A DNA stretch of 64,000 nucleotides. It comes from Protofrankia sp963555925 (lineage in GTDB: Bacteria > Actinomycetota > Actinomycetes > Frankiales > Frankiaceae). The translations under genes were made by a program, and so were the position numbers. Under the pieces are notes generated by a model. It was not told where the DNA came from and made no database searches. It was given only the letters and a program-made list of their open reading frames with translations. The DNA lies in NCBI GenBank assembly GCA_963555925.1, contig CAUVXJ010000017.1:1-64000 (forward strand), given 5' to 3'. Of this stretch, positions 26,592 through 34,857 are shown one piece after another (the stretch's first letter is position 1; each line of letters starts with the position of its first letter).

Positions 26592-27486
26592 GTCCGAGGC
26601 GACCAGTGGGGATGGCCTGCGACTCATGGCAGTTCACGCCCACCCCGACGATGAGTCCAGCAAGGGCGCGGCAAGCATGGCACGCTACGTCCACGAGGGC
26701 GTTGACGTACTTGTGGTGACCTGCACCGGTGGTGAGGCGGGCACCGTGCTGAACCCCGATCTGGACAGACCGGATGTCCACGCCCGCCTGCCGGAACTGC
26801 GGCGGGCCGAGATGGAGGAAGCGCGTCGCATTCTGGGAGTCCGGCAGGTCTGGCTGGGTTTTCATGACTCCGGTCTGCCGCAGGGTGATCCGCCGCCGCC
26901 GCTGCCGGAAGGATGCTTCGCGCTCATGCCGCTGGCTGACGCGGCCAGACCGTTGATCCGACTGATGCGGGAGTTCCGGCCGCAGGTGGTGCTCACCTAT
27001 GATGAAAACGGTGGATATCCACATCCTGATCACATTATGAACCACAAGGTCACGATCGAGGCGTTCGAGGCTGCGGGTGACTCGGAGCGTTACCTAGAGG
27101 TAGGAAGCGAGGTCGGTCTGCCACCATGGCAGCCACTCAAACTCTATTATCACCAGACGTTCCACAAGGCGCGGATGCTCGCCCTGCATGACGCCATGCT
27201 CGCGAGCGGGCGTGAATCGCCCTATGTCGAGTATCTGACGAAGTGGGTCGACCGCGCGGGTGACGCCGGGCGGATCACGACTAGAGTTCCGTGCGAGGAC
27301 TTCTTCGAGACCCGCGACCGTGCGTTGCTGGCTCATGCCACCCAGGTGGACCCGAACGGGCCGTGGTTCCGCATCCCGCTGAAGATCCAGCGCGAGGCGT
27401 GGCCCACTGAGGACTACCAACTCGCCCGATCGCTGATCGAAGTGGGGATGCTGCCCGAGAGTGACCTGTTCAACGGGATCCGCTGA
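26590..27486 (+). CDS. mca: Mycothiol S-conjugate amidase
   Basis: 298 residues from ATG 26590, a start matching the family (RLMAVHAHPDDESSKGAASMARYV). HAHPDD holds the Zn-binding His and Asp; GYPHPDHIMNH supplies the third ligand. TCTGGEAGTVLNPDL distinguishes Mca from the deacetylase MshB. The enzyme cleaves the amide bond of mycothiol conjugates, releasing a mercapturic acid for export and recycling GlcN-Ins. It implies the host makes mycothiol. It is divergent from the DUF4307 gene. Confidence 0.95.
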   Translation: MSEATSGDGLRLMAVHAHPDDESSKGAASMARYVHEGVDVLVVTCTGGEAGTVLNPDLDRPDVHARLPELRRAEMEEARRILGVRQVWLGFHDSGLPQGDPPPPLPEGCFALMPLADAARPLIRLMREFRPQVVLTYDENGGYPHPDHIMNHKVTIEAFEAAGDSERYLEVGSEVGLPPWQPLKLYYHQTFHKARMLALHDAMLASGRESPYVEYLTKWVDRAGDAGRITTRVPCEDFFETRDRALLAHATQVDPNGPWFRIPLKIQREAWPTEDYQLARSLIEVGMLPESDLFNGIR

Positions 27487-27634
27487 TTGTCCTGATTGTC
27501 ATGAAATGACCTGCGGGTCGGGCACGGTCACGAGCCATTGGTCGTTGCTGGTGACAGGATGCTGTCTCAATGCGGCATCCAGGCCCGCACATGCGAACGC
27601 ACGGCCTATTTGGCGAGGATGAGAGGAACACGTC

Positions 27635-28090
27635 ATGGCGATCTGGGATCGTCTGCGCACCACCACGACGACCATGCAGCAACAGCTGAACGCCAAGAAA
27701 AACGATCTTAAGAGCGGTGCCTTCAGGGACGCGAGCATGGCCATATGTGCGCTGGTCGCAGCCGCCGACGGCAGCATCGACCCGGACGAGCGCCGTAAGG
27801 TCGCCGCGCTCATCGGGTCCAACGAGGTACTGCAGAACTTTCCGGCGGACCAGCTGCAGCAGAAGTTCAACGACTACTGCACCAAGCTGGCGACCGACTT
27901 CGACTTCGGCAAGGTCAGTGTGATCCAGGACATCGGCAAGACCAAGAAGAAGCCCGCCGAAGCACGGGCGGTGATCCAGATAGGCATCGTCATCGGCGGT
28001 GCCGACGGTCACTTCGACAAGTCCGAGCAGCAGGTTGTTCGGGAGGCATGCTACGCGGTGGGGCTGGACCCCAACGAGTTCGACCTCTGA
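27635..28090 (+). CDS. TerB-like tellurite-resistance-family protein
   Basis: 151 residues, ATG 27635 preceded by gagaggaac. The all-helical TerB pattern is clear: LKSGAFRDASMAICALVAAADGSIDPDERRKVAALI and GIVIGGADGHFDKSEQQVVREACYAVGLDP, with two acidic DGSIDPDE / DGHFDKSE loops that bind metal in this family. TerB acts with Ter membrane and VWA proteins in stress responses; no other ter gene is in the window, so tellurite resistance itself is not implied. A strong hairpin lies downstream. Confidence 0.88.
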   Translation: MAIWDRLRTTTTTMQQQLNAKKNDLKSGAFRDASMAICALVAAADGSIDPDERRKVAALIGSNEVLQNFPADQLQQKFNDYCTKLATDFDFGKVSVIQDIGKTKKKPAEARAVIQIGIVIGGADGHFDKSEQQVVREACYAVGLDPNEFDL

Positions 28091-28091
28091 T

Positions 28092-28215
28092 CGGCGGGCT
28101 CCAGTCGGCGCCTGACCGCGTTTCTCGTCGCTTTGCGTACGCCTTCGGGTACGCGGCGGCTCCTCGACCTTGTCAGTCATCCGGCTGGAGCCCGCCGGTA
28201 CAGGGCTCCAGCCGG
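28092..28215 (+). promoter_or_regulatory. Mutually exclusive hairpins (terminator/anti-terminator-like) after terB
   Basis: CCGGCTGGAGCCC (28181-28193) pairs perfectly with GGGCTCCAGCCGG (28203-28215), a 13-bp stem with 9-nt loop. The same left arm can instead pair through CTGGAGCCCGCCG (28185-28197) with CGGCGGGCTCCAG (28092-28104), also 13 bp and perfect, 80 nt upstream. The two cannot form together. No T-run follows. It lies between the terB stop and the GTG of the next small gene. Confidence 0.6.
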
Positions 28216-28236
28216 ATGGCGACGTAGGGTTGAGGC

Positions 28237-28518
28237 GTGACTTTTGCGGGACAGACCCTTGCACTTGAGGTCAGCGCGGGCACTGGCGGGTTTCTCGTGG
28301 TCCTGCTGCTGGGCTTGGCGGCTGTCGGCCTCTTCACGATGATGTCGCGCAGCCTTGTACGGCTGCGTGGCAACGTCGCCAGCGGACGCTTCGGGAAGCA
28401 TACGGCAGATCCAGGTGGACAGCCCGACGGCCATGGCTCCGGCAATGGCCATGGCTCCAGCAACGGCCATGGCTCCGGCAGCGACATCCCGGCCCAGGAC
28501 GCAGCCGGGCGCTCGTAA
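28237..28518 (+). CDS. Small single-pass membrane protein (Rv1083-like position)
   Basis: 93 residues from GTG 28237. A hydrophobic helix (GGFLVVLLLGLAAVGLFTMM, about 17-36) is followed by a basic stretch and a His/Gly/Ser tail with three copies of an 18-bp in-frame unit (GHGSGN, GHGSSN, GHGSGS). A small membrane protein occupies the same place downstream of mca in Mycobacterium. No function is known. The stop codon is followed at once by a perfect inverted repeat. Confidence 0.65.
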   Translation: MTFAGQTLALEVSAGTGGFLVVLLLGLAAVGLFTMMSRSLVRLRGNVASGRFGKHTADPGGQPDGHGSGNGHGSSNGHGSGSDIPAQDAAGRS

Positions 28519-28564
28519 CGATGTGAATCTGATGCTCCTGCCACAACACCAGATTCACATCGTT
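28517..28564. terminator. Perfect 15-bp inverted repeat between convergent genes
   Basis: AACGATGTGAATCTG (28517-28531) and CAGATTCACATCGTT (28550-28564) are exact reverse complements with an 18-nt loop. It overlaps the end of the small membrane protein gene and lies 59 bp past the arfB stop, suiting a bidirectional terminator. The stem is AT-richer than most hairpins here. Confidence 0.8.
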
Positions 28565-28623
28565 CCCAAAGAGCGTCCGGCAACAGGAGCGTGGATCAAC
28601 GAGCGGGGCGACAGCGGCGATGA

Positions 28624-29055
28624 TCAATCATCGGGGTCGGCGCGGCGCTGACGCAAGACCCGCGCCCGCTGCTTTTTGCCGGTGATGCGCCGCTGTACAG
28701 CTCCGGCGGATGGACGGGTCGGGCGCCGCGCCCGTGGCGGGGGTTCGCTCGCGGTTCGCAGGGTTGCCGTCAGCCGGGCGAGGGCAGCCTCACGATTACG
28801 TAGCTGCGATCGGTGTTCGCTGGAGGTGATGGTGAGGACGCCGTCGACCAATCGGCCCTCCAACCGCGTCAGTGTCCGCTCGCGTAGTCGTTCGGGAAGG
28901 GACGGCGAACGGCGGACGTCGAAGGACACCTCGACCCGGCTGTCCGAGGTGTTCACCCCCTGCCCACCAGGCCCACTCGACCGGGAGAATCGCCAGGTCA
29001 GGTCGGATTCGCGGAGTACGAAACCCGGGCGGACCTGAGACGGTGGAAATGTCAC
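28624..29055 (-). CDS. arfB: Alternative ribosome-rescue factor ArfB (ICT1/YaeJ type)
   Basis: 143 residues. It has the release-factor catalytic loop FSRSSGPGGQGVNTSDSRVE with GGQ, which hydrolyses peptidyl-tRNA, and lacks the codon-recognition domains of RF1/RF2. The basic C-terminal tail (RRITGKKQRARVLRQRRADPDD) is the part that enters the empty mRNA channel of stalled ribosomes. The length is normal for the family. It converges on the small membrane protein gene. Confidence 0.93.
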   Translation of the reverse strand: MTFPPSQVRPGFVLRESDLTWRFSRSSGPGGQGVNTSDSRVEVSFDVRRSPSLPERLRERTLTRLEGRLVDGVLTITSSEHRSQLRNREAALARLTATLRTASEPPPRARRPTRPSAGAVQRRITGKKQRARVLRQRRADPDD

Positions 29056-29096
29056 TGCACCATGGTCGCCGATCCGCGCGTCGCCGCCAACGAATT

Positions 29097-29116
29097 TAGA
29101 GCGCCCGGCAGTAGGG
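29097..29116 (+). repeat. Copy D of the dispersed TAGAGCGCCCGRCA element
   Basis: The sequence tagagcgcccggcagtaggg matches the minus-strand copy at 45234-45248 extended by its neighbouring bases (tagagcgcccgacaataggg) at 18 of 20 positions. It sits just upstream of the acyl-CoA carboxyltransferase coding region, where no normal start codon is available. Confidence 0.5.
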
Positions 29117-29236
29117 CTGACACCTGATGGGGGGCTGGCCCTGACTCTGAAGCATCCGAATTGTGCCGAGCTGCTCGACCTGCTGCTGGATGCCGGTAGC
29201 TGGACCTGTTGGGATGGTGCTCCGGAGCAGCCGACG

Positions 29237-30673
29237 GTGAGCGCCGCCTATGGTCGGGATCTGTCGCGGGCCGCCGCACGTAGCGGTAGGGACGAGTCGA
29301 TCCGGACCGGTGCGGGCCGGGTGGCCGGCCACCGGGTCGCTGTGGTGGCCAGCGAGTACGACTTTCTCGGCGGCAGCGTGGGCCGGGCCGCGGCAAGGCG
29401 TGCCACCGCCGCGATCGAACGGGCCACCGCCGAGAAACGGGTGCTGCTCGCGCTGCCCGCGAGCGGTGGCACCCGGATACAGGAGGGCACCCCCGCGTTC
29501 CTGCAGATGCTGACGATCAGTGCTGCCATTGCCGGGCACCGGGCGGCCGGCCTGCCCTACCTCGTCTACCTGCGCCACCCCACGACCGGCGGAGTGCTGG
29601 CGTCATGGGCATCGCTTGGCCATGTCACCTTTGCCGAACCCGGTGCATTGGTCGGGTTCCTCGGTCCTCGGGTGGTTGAGGCGCTCACGGGCGCGGCGCT
29701 TGCGCGCGACGCGCAGAGCCCGCGGGCGCTGCGGCATGCCGGTGTGGTGGACGCCGTTGTTGCCCCCGCTGACCTGCGGGAAGCCGTCCAGCGGGTGCTG
29801 CGTGTCGTGGCGGTGGACCGCGGCCCGACGACCGCGGAGAGTGGTACGGGAGCCCCACCGGCCGGCGTCGAGCCGGGTGAGCCGGGTCATACGGGTCATA
29901 CGGGGGATCCGTGGGCGTCGGTGCTGGCGACCCGCGCGCCCGACCGCCCCGGATTACGTGAGTTTCTGGCTGCCTCGACCAGCGATCTCACCCTTCTCGG
30001 CGCGTCCGAGCTGGGCCAGGGGCCGGACATGCCCGGCACGCCGATGGTCACGGCGCTCGCTCTGCTGCGCGGCATTCCATGCGTTGTCATCGGGCAGGAC
30101 CGTGAGGCCCAGCGCCATCAGCCCATCGGGGTGCGCGACCTGCACGCGGCGCAACACGCGGTGCAACGGGCTGTCGATCTTCGTCTGCCCATAGTGACTG
30201 TAATCGACACGCCGGGAGCGGAACTCTCGGCGGAGGCCGAACGCGCTGGCCTGGCCGCGGCGATCGCGCACTGCCTGGCGGCACTGTTGAGCACACCGGT
30301 GCCGACGGTGAGCGTGCTGCTCGGACAGGGCGCGGGCGGTGCCGCGCTGGCCCTGCTGCCGGCGGACGCCGTGGTGGCGGCCGAGGACGCCTGGTTGGCT
30401 CCGCTGCCACCCGAGGGTGCATCGACAATCATGCACCGTACTGTTGACCATGCCGCCGAGATGGCGCGCGAGCTACGGATCACCGCCGGTGACCTGTACC
30501 GACTGGGTGCGGTCGACGTCGTCGTCGCGCGCGGTCCGGCCGGCGTCGGCACGACCGCCGGGCTTGCCGGGCTCGCCGGGGCGGTCGCGCGTTGTTTGCG
30601 GGCTGTCGCGGTCCGCGACGCCGCTACGAGGCTCGCGGCACGACGCGACCGTCATCGGCGCCTGTCGTCGTGA
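29237..30673 (+). CDS. Acyl-CoA carboxyltransferase (fused beta and alpha halves); start unclear
   Basis: At least 478 residues. The first half has SGGTRIQEGTPAFLQM and YLRHPTTGGVLASWASLGH (carboxyltransferase beta-type), the second TVIDTPGAELSAEAERAG and LLGQGAGGAALALLPADAVVA (alpha-type). It would transfer the carboxyl group from biotin to an acyl-CoA. GTG 29237 is the first regular start, but homologous sequence (LLDLLLDAGSWTCWDGAPEQP) continues upstream in the same frame to about 29150, and that frame is open from 29039 with no ATG, GTG or TTG. The true start may be a CTG or lie in ATG 29062 with a frameshift. No biotin carboxylase gene is nearby. Confidence 0.8.
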   Translation: MSAAYGRDLSRAAARSGRDESIRTGAGRVAGHRVAVVASEYDFLGGSVGRAAARRATAAIERATAEKRVLLALPASGGTRIQEGTPAFLQMLTISAAIAGHRAAGLPYLVYLRHPTTGGVLASWASLGHVTFAEPGALVGFLGPRVVEALTGAALARDAQSPRALRHAGVVDAVVAPADLREAVQRVLRVVAVDRGPTTAESGTGAPPAGVEPGEPGHTGHTGDPWASVLATRAPDRPGLREFLAASTSDLTLLGASELGQGPDMPGTPMVTALALLRGIPCVVIGQDREAQRHQPIGVRDLHAAQHAVQRAVDLRLPIVTVIDTPGAELSAEAERAGLAAAIAHCLAALLSTPVPTVSVLLGQGAGGAALALLPADAVVAAEDAWLAPLPPEGASTIMHRTVDHAAEMARELRITAGDLYRLGAVDVVVARGPAGVGTTAGLAGLAGAVARCLRAVAVRDAATRLAARRDRHRRLSS

Positions 30674-30718
30674 CCGACGGTGATCGTGGCAGCTGCGGCC
30701 ATGGGGCCGAGGCGCCGG

Positions 30719-33700
30719 TCAGTTCAGGGCGATGTTGACGATCCGGCCGGGAATCACGATCATCCGTTTCACGGTCCGGTCGGCAGTGTGGCGCGCGTAC
30801 TCGTCGTGGCCGGCCACAAGGTCTCGCACCGCCTGTTCGTCGGCGTCCACCGGGACATCCACGGTGAACCGCACCTTGCCGTTGACCTGCACCGGCAGGG
30901 TCACCGTGGGATCGACGGCGAGCGAGTCGTCCGCCTCGGGGAAGGGATGCATCGCCAGCGAGACATCGTGACCCAGCCGCGTCCACAATTCCTCGGCGAT
31001 GTGCGGAGCCAGGGGGGCGACCATGAGGACCAGCGCCTCGGCGAGTTCACGGGGCAGTCCGCTGGAAGCGCCGTACCGCTTGCTGACGAAATTTGTCAGC
31101 TCGATGAGGCGGGCGACAGCGGTGTTGAAGCGCAGATCGGTGTAGTCGGCCCGGACCGCGAGGATCGTGCGGTGCAGCATCCGGGTGGCCTCCGCGTCCG
31201 GTGTGACATCGGAGACGACCGCCCCTCCGGTCGCCTCGTCGATGATGTTGCGCCACAGTCGCTGCAGAAAGCGGTGGGAGCCGACGATGTCGTCGGTGTG
31301 CCACGGCCGGTCGGCGTCCAGCGGCCCCATCGCCATCTCGTAGACCCGCAGGGTGTCAGCGCCGAAGCTGTCATATATCTCGTCCGGGCTGACGCTGTTC
31401 TTCAGGCTTTTGCCCATCTTCCCGGAGCGTCGGTTCACCGGCTCACCGTTGTAGCGCAGTGTGCCCTCTGCTGTGCGGACGACCTCGGCGGCGGGTACGT
31501 ACATGCCGCGGGCATCGGTGAACGCGTCCGCTTGGATATAGCCCTGATTGAACAGTTTCTTGAACGGTTCCCTTGTGGACACCAACCCGAGATCGTAAAG
31601 GACCTTGTGCCAGAACCGCGCATACAGCAGGTGCAGGACGGCGTGCTCGACACCGCCGACATAGAGCCCCACACCCCCGTCGCCGGGTGGGCCGTCCGGC
31701 GTGTGCATCCAGTAACGCTCGACCTCTGGATCGACGAAGCGTTCGCTGTTCGTCGGGTCGAGATAACGCAGGTAGTACCAGCACGAGCCGGCCCATTGCG
31801 GCATGGTGTTGGTCTCGCGTCGGTATGTTTTCGGCCCCTCACCCAGATCGAGGGTGACCGTGGCCCAGTCGGCTACCCGGGCCAGCGGGGGGACCGGGTC
31901 GCTGACGTCGTCATCGGCCATGGCGCTCGGCCGGAAGTCGGTCATCTCCGGCAGGGTGACGGGCAGAAGATCCTCACTGAGCGCGACCGGAAGACCGTCA
32001 TCGTCGAACACGATGGGGAAGGGCTCGCCCCAGTAACGCTGCCGGGAGAACAGCCAGTCCCGCAGGCGGTATGAGCGGGCCGCACGGCCCGCACCGACGT
32101 CCTCCAACCAACGGATCGTCGACTTGATCGCGTCCGGCTTCGACAGCCCGACCAGGGGCGGCCCGACACCCGTCGCCGGCAGGTACTCGCCGTCCCCGGC
32201 GAAGGAAACCGGCCAGGTGTCCGGCGCGGCACCCGCGGGCACGTTGTGTTCGGCCCGCCAGTCCTCGTCCGGCGCCAACACGGCTGGGATCGGCAGGCCG
32301 AGTGTGCGGGCGAAGGAGAAGTCACGCTGGTCATGCGCGGGAACGGCCATGATCGCACCGGTTCCGTAGCCCATCAGGACGTAGTCGGCGAGGAAGACCG
32401 CAATGGGGTCGCCGGTAACCGGATTGGTGACGTAGGAGCCGGTGAACACGCCGGTGCGTGGGATCTCGTCGGTGCCGCGCTGGCGATCACCGAGGTGCGC
32501 TGCGTACTCCCGGTAGGCGTTCACCGCCGCTCGCGGCGTCCACTCCGGAGCCGGCCTGTTCCCGCTGGCACCGGTACCCGGGCCCGCTTCGCGGTCAATC
32601 CCGTCGGCGAACGTCCACGCAATCGGGGTTCCCTGCGGCCATGCCTGCGCGGTCAGTGTGTCGACGAGAGGATGTTCGGGTGCCAGGACCATGAAGGTCG
32701 CGCCGGCCAGGGTGTCTGGACGGGTTGTGAAAACCTCGATACGGATGTCTGAGTCAACGACGGTGAACTCGACCGTGGCGCCGTCGCTCGGTCCGATCCA
32801 GTTGCGCTGCATCTGTTTGATCGAATCCGGCCAGTCGACCAGGTCGAGGTCTGCGATCAGACGGTCGGCGTAGGCGGTGATCCGCATCATCCACTGGCGC
32901 AGTGGGCGGCGGAAGACCGGGTAGTTACCGACGTCGCTGCGTCCTTCGGCGGTGACCTCTTCATTCGCGAGCACCGTGCCCAGGCCCGGACACCAGTTGA
33001 CCAGTTGCTCGGAGATGAACGCCANNNNNNNNNNNNNNNNNNNNNNNNNNNNNNNNNNNNNNNNNNNNNNNNNNNNNNNNNNNNNNNNNNNNNNNNNNNN
33101 NNNNNNNNNNNNNNNNNNNNNNNNNNNNNNNNNNNNNNNNNNNNNNNNNNNNNNNNNNNNNNNNNNNNNNNNNNNNNNNNNNNNNNNNNNNNNNNNNNNN
33201 NNNNNNNNNNNNNNNNNNNNNNNNNNNNNNNNNNNNNNNNNNNNNNNNNNNNNNNNNNNNNNNNNNNNNNNNNNNNNNNNNNNNNNNNNNNNNNNNNNNN
33301 NNNNNNNNNNNNNNNNNNNNNNNNNNNNNNNNNNTCGAAGTCGGCGATCAGTTCGCTGATCGGCCGCGCGCGGCCCGCCTCGTCGTCGTACCAGCTATTG
33401 AAGATCTTCAAGAAAATCCATTGTGTCCACCGGTAGTACTCGACATCGGTGGTGGCCACTTCCCGACGGGTGTCGTGGCCAAGCCCCAAGCGTCCCAGCT
33501 GGCGCCGCATGTTGTCGATGTTGGCCTCGGTCGTGACCCGGGGGTGCTGGCCGGTGTTGATGGCATACTGCTCGGCCGGGAGGCCGAAGGCGTCATAGCC
33601 GAACGGGTGGAGCACGTGGTAGCCGGTCATCCGCAGGTAACGGGCGAACACGTCGGTGCCGATGTAGCCGAGCGGATGACCGACATGTAGGCCGCTGCCG

Positions 33701-33969
33701 GATGGGTACGGGAACATGTCCATGACGAAGAACACCGGACGCCCGGCGACCTGATCGAAGCCGTCCGACAGCGGACCATGCGGATTGGGCGCGTTGAAGG
33801 TGCCCCGCTCGGACCAGATCTGTTGCCAGCGGCGCTCGATGTCACTCGCCAGATGTGCACCGTAACGGAACGGCAGATCCGACACCAGGGGAGAGATCTT
33901 GGCCGGTGTCGTGCCGTGGGTGCCTGCTGCGGTGCTCGCATTACCGGTGTGCTCGGAACTGCTGGTCAT
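30719..33969 (-). CDS. leuS: Leucyl-tRNA synthetase, interrupted by an assembly gap
   Basis: The N-terminal 211 residues (33969-33335) carry FFVMDMFPYPSGSGLHVGHPLGYIG, the HIGH motif. After 310 Ns, the remaining 768 codons (33024-30719) begin AFISEQLVNWCPGLGTVLANEEV and carry the editing domain and SGKMGKSLKN, a KMSKS variant. It charges tRNA-Leu and edits errors. The span is not a multiple of three, so the N count is not the true gap size. ATG 33969 follows gaggatgagg. It converges with the carboxyltransferase gene. Confidence 0.95.
33025..33334. other. Assembly gap (310 N)
   Basis: A run of exactly 310 undetermined bases inside leuS. Translating through it shifts the frame, and the protein family needs only about 35-40 residues here, so the real missing sequence is probably near 110 bp. 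Confidence 0.95.
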
Positions 33970-34058
33970 GCCTCATCATCCTCAGATCGTTTCGATCCGA
34001 CCCATCCCGCGTACTCCGCGGGATACCGTTGATCATGACGGCGATGCCGATGAAAGGC

Positions 34059-34781
34059 TCACGCGGAGGGTGTCGATCGTTGTTTCGAGCCTATCCGGCG
34101 TCTGGAGACAAGGGCTGAGTGGTGGGCGAGGTGGCGGGAGCAGAGCAGGCCCAGTGCCGCCGCGACGAGGTGGCCGGCGGCGGTGAAGTCGGGTTCGCGT
34201 GCCATGGCAAGGGTGAGCCCGGCCGCCAGACCACCGGTCAGCGGCCATCGCCAGCCCGGCGGCAGCGTGGCGGCGAGCGCCGTCCCGCAGGCGATCAGGC
34301 CGTAACTGGCGCCGACGTCGATGGCATCGCTGACCCGATCGTCGACGACCTGTGCGGCCCGGCCCGCAGCCAGCCCGCCGGCGACGATCAGACTTGCTCC
34401 GACGTGGCCGGCCGCGAACACCCCGAGCGCCGGCCTGGAGCCGATCGCCTGCTCCAGCGGGCCGAGGACCGCGGCAACCGCGGCGGCCGACCGGAGGAAG
34501 GTGACGCCCTCCAGCCAGAAGGCGCTGGCCACCAGAACGTAGAGCGGACGGGTCCGCAGCCCGCTGAGGTTGGTGGACCGGGTCACCAGGATGCGGCGAT
34601 ACAGCTCCGGGTCGAGCGCGTAGGCGACCGCGAGGACGGCCGAGGTGAACGCTAGGATAGCGATGTAGATCATCGCCAATGGTGCGGTATGCCACGCTTG
34701 GCGTAGCAGGTCCCACCCGGCGTGCGGCGACGGCCGCAACGAGGACCGCGAGAGCAGGCCGCGGGCGTCACGGAACAGCAT
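34059..34781 (-). CDS. Rhomboid-like membrane protein
   Basis: About 240 residues from ATG 34781. This start leaves 76 bp to the divergent DUF255 gene; a longer in-frame start (34961) would run into it. Six or so hydrophobic helices are visible. IDVGASYGLIACG contains a GxSxG-type motif like that of the rhomboid nucleophile and FTAAGHLVAAALGLL supplies a His in the last helix, as in intramembrane serine proteases; the HxxxN oxyanion motif is not evident, so activity is uncertain. It lies 89 bp upstream of the leuS start on the same strand. Confidence 0.65.
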   Translation of the reverse strand: MLFRDARGLLSRSSLRPSPHAGWDLLRQAWHTAPLAMIYIAILAFTSAVLAVAYALDPELYRRILVTRSTNLSGLRTRPLYVLVASAFWLEGVTFLRSAAAVAAVLGPLEQAIGSRPALGVFAAGHVGASLIVAGGLAAGRAAQVVDDRVSDAIDVGASYGLIACGTALAATLPPGWRWPLTGGLAAGLTLAMAREPDFTAAGHLVAAALGLLCSRHLAHHSALVSRRRIGSKQRSTPSA

Positions 34782-34857
34782 CCGGTGGGCATACACCACA
34801 AAGGGTTCAATGTCTGGGAGCAGGCCAAACTTCCCCGGCAACGGGAATGCTGGGCAC

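Noticed and set aside
32887..33969. 360-codon frame reading through the N gap
   Set aside because: The part after the Ns is out of frame with leuS; the real LeuRS continues in another frame.
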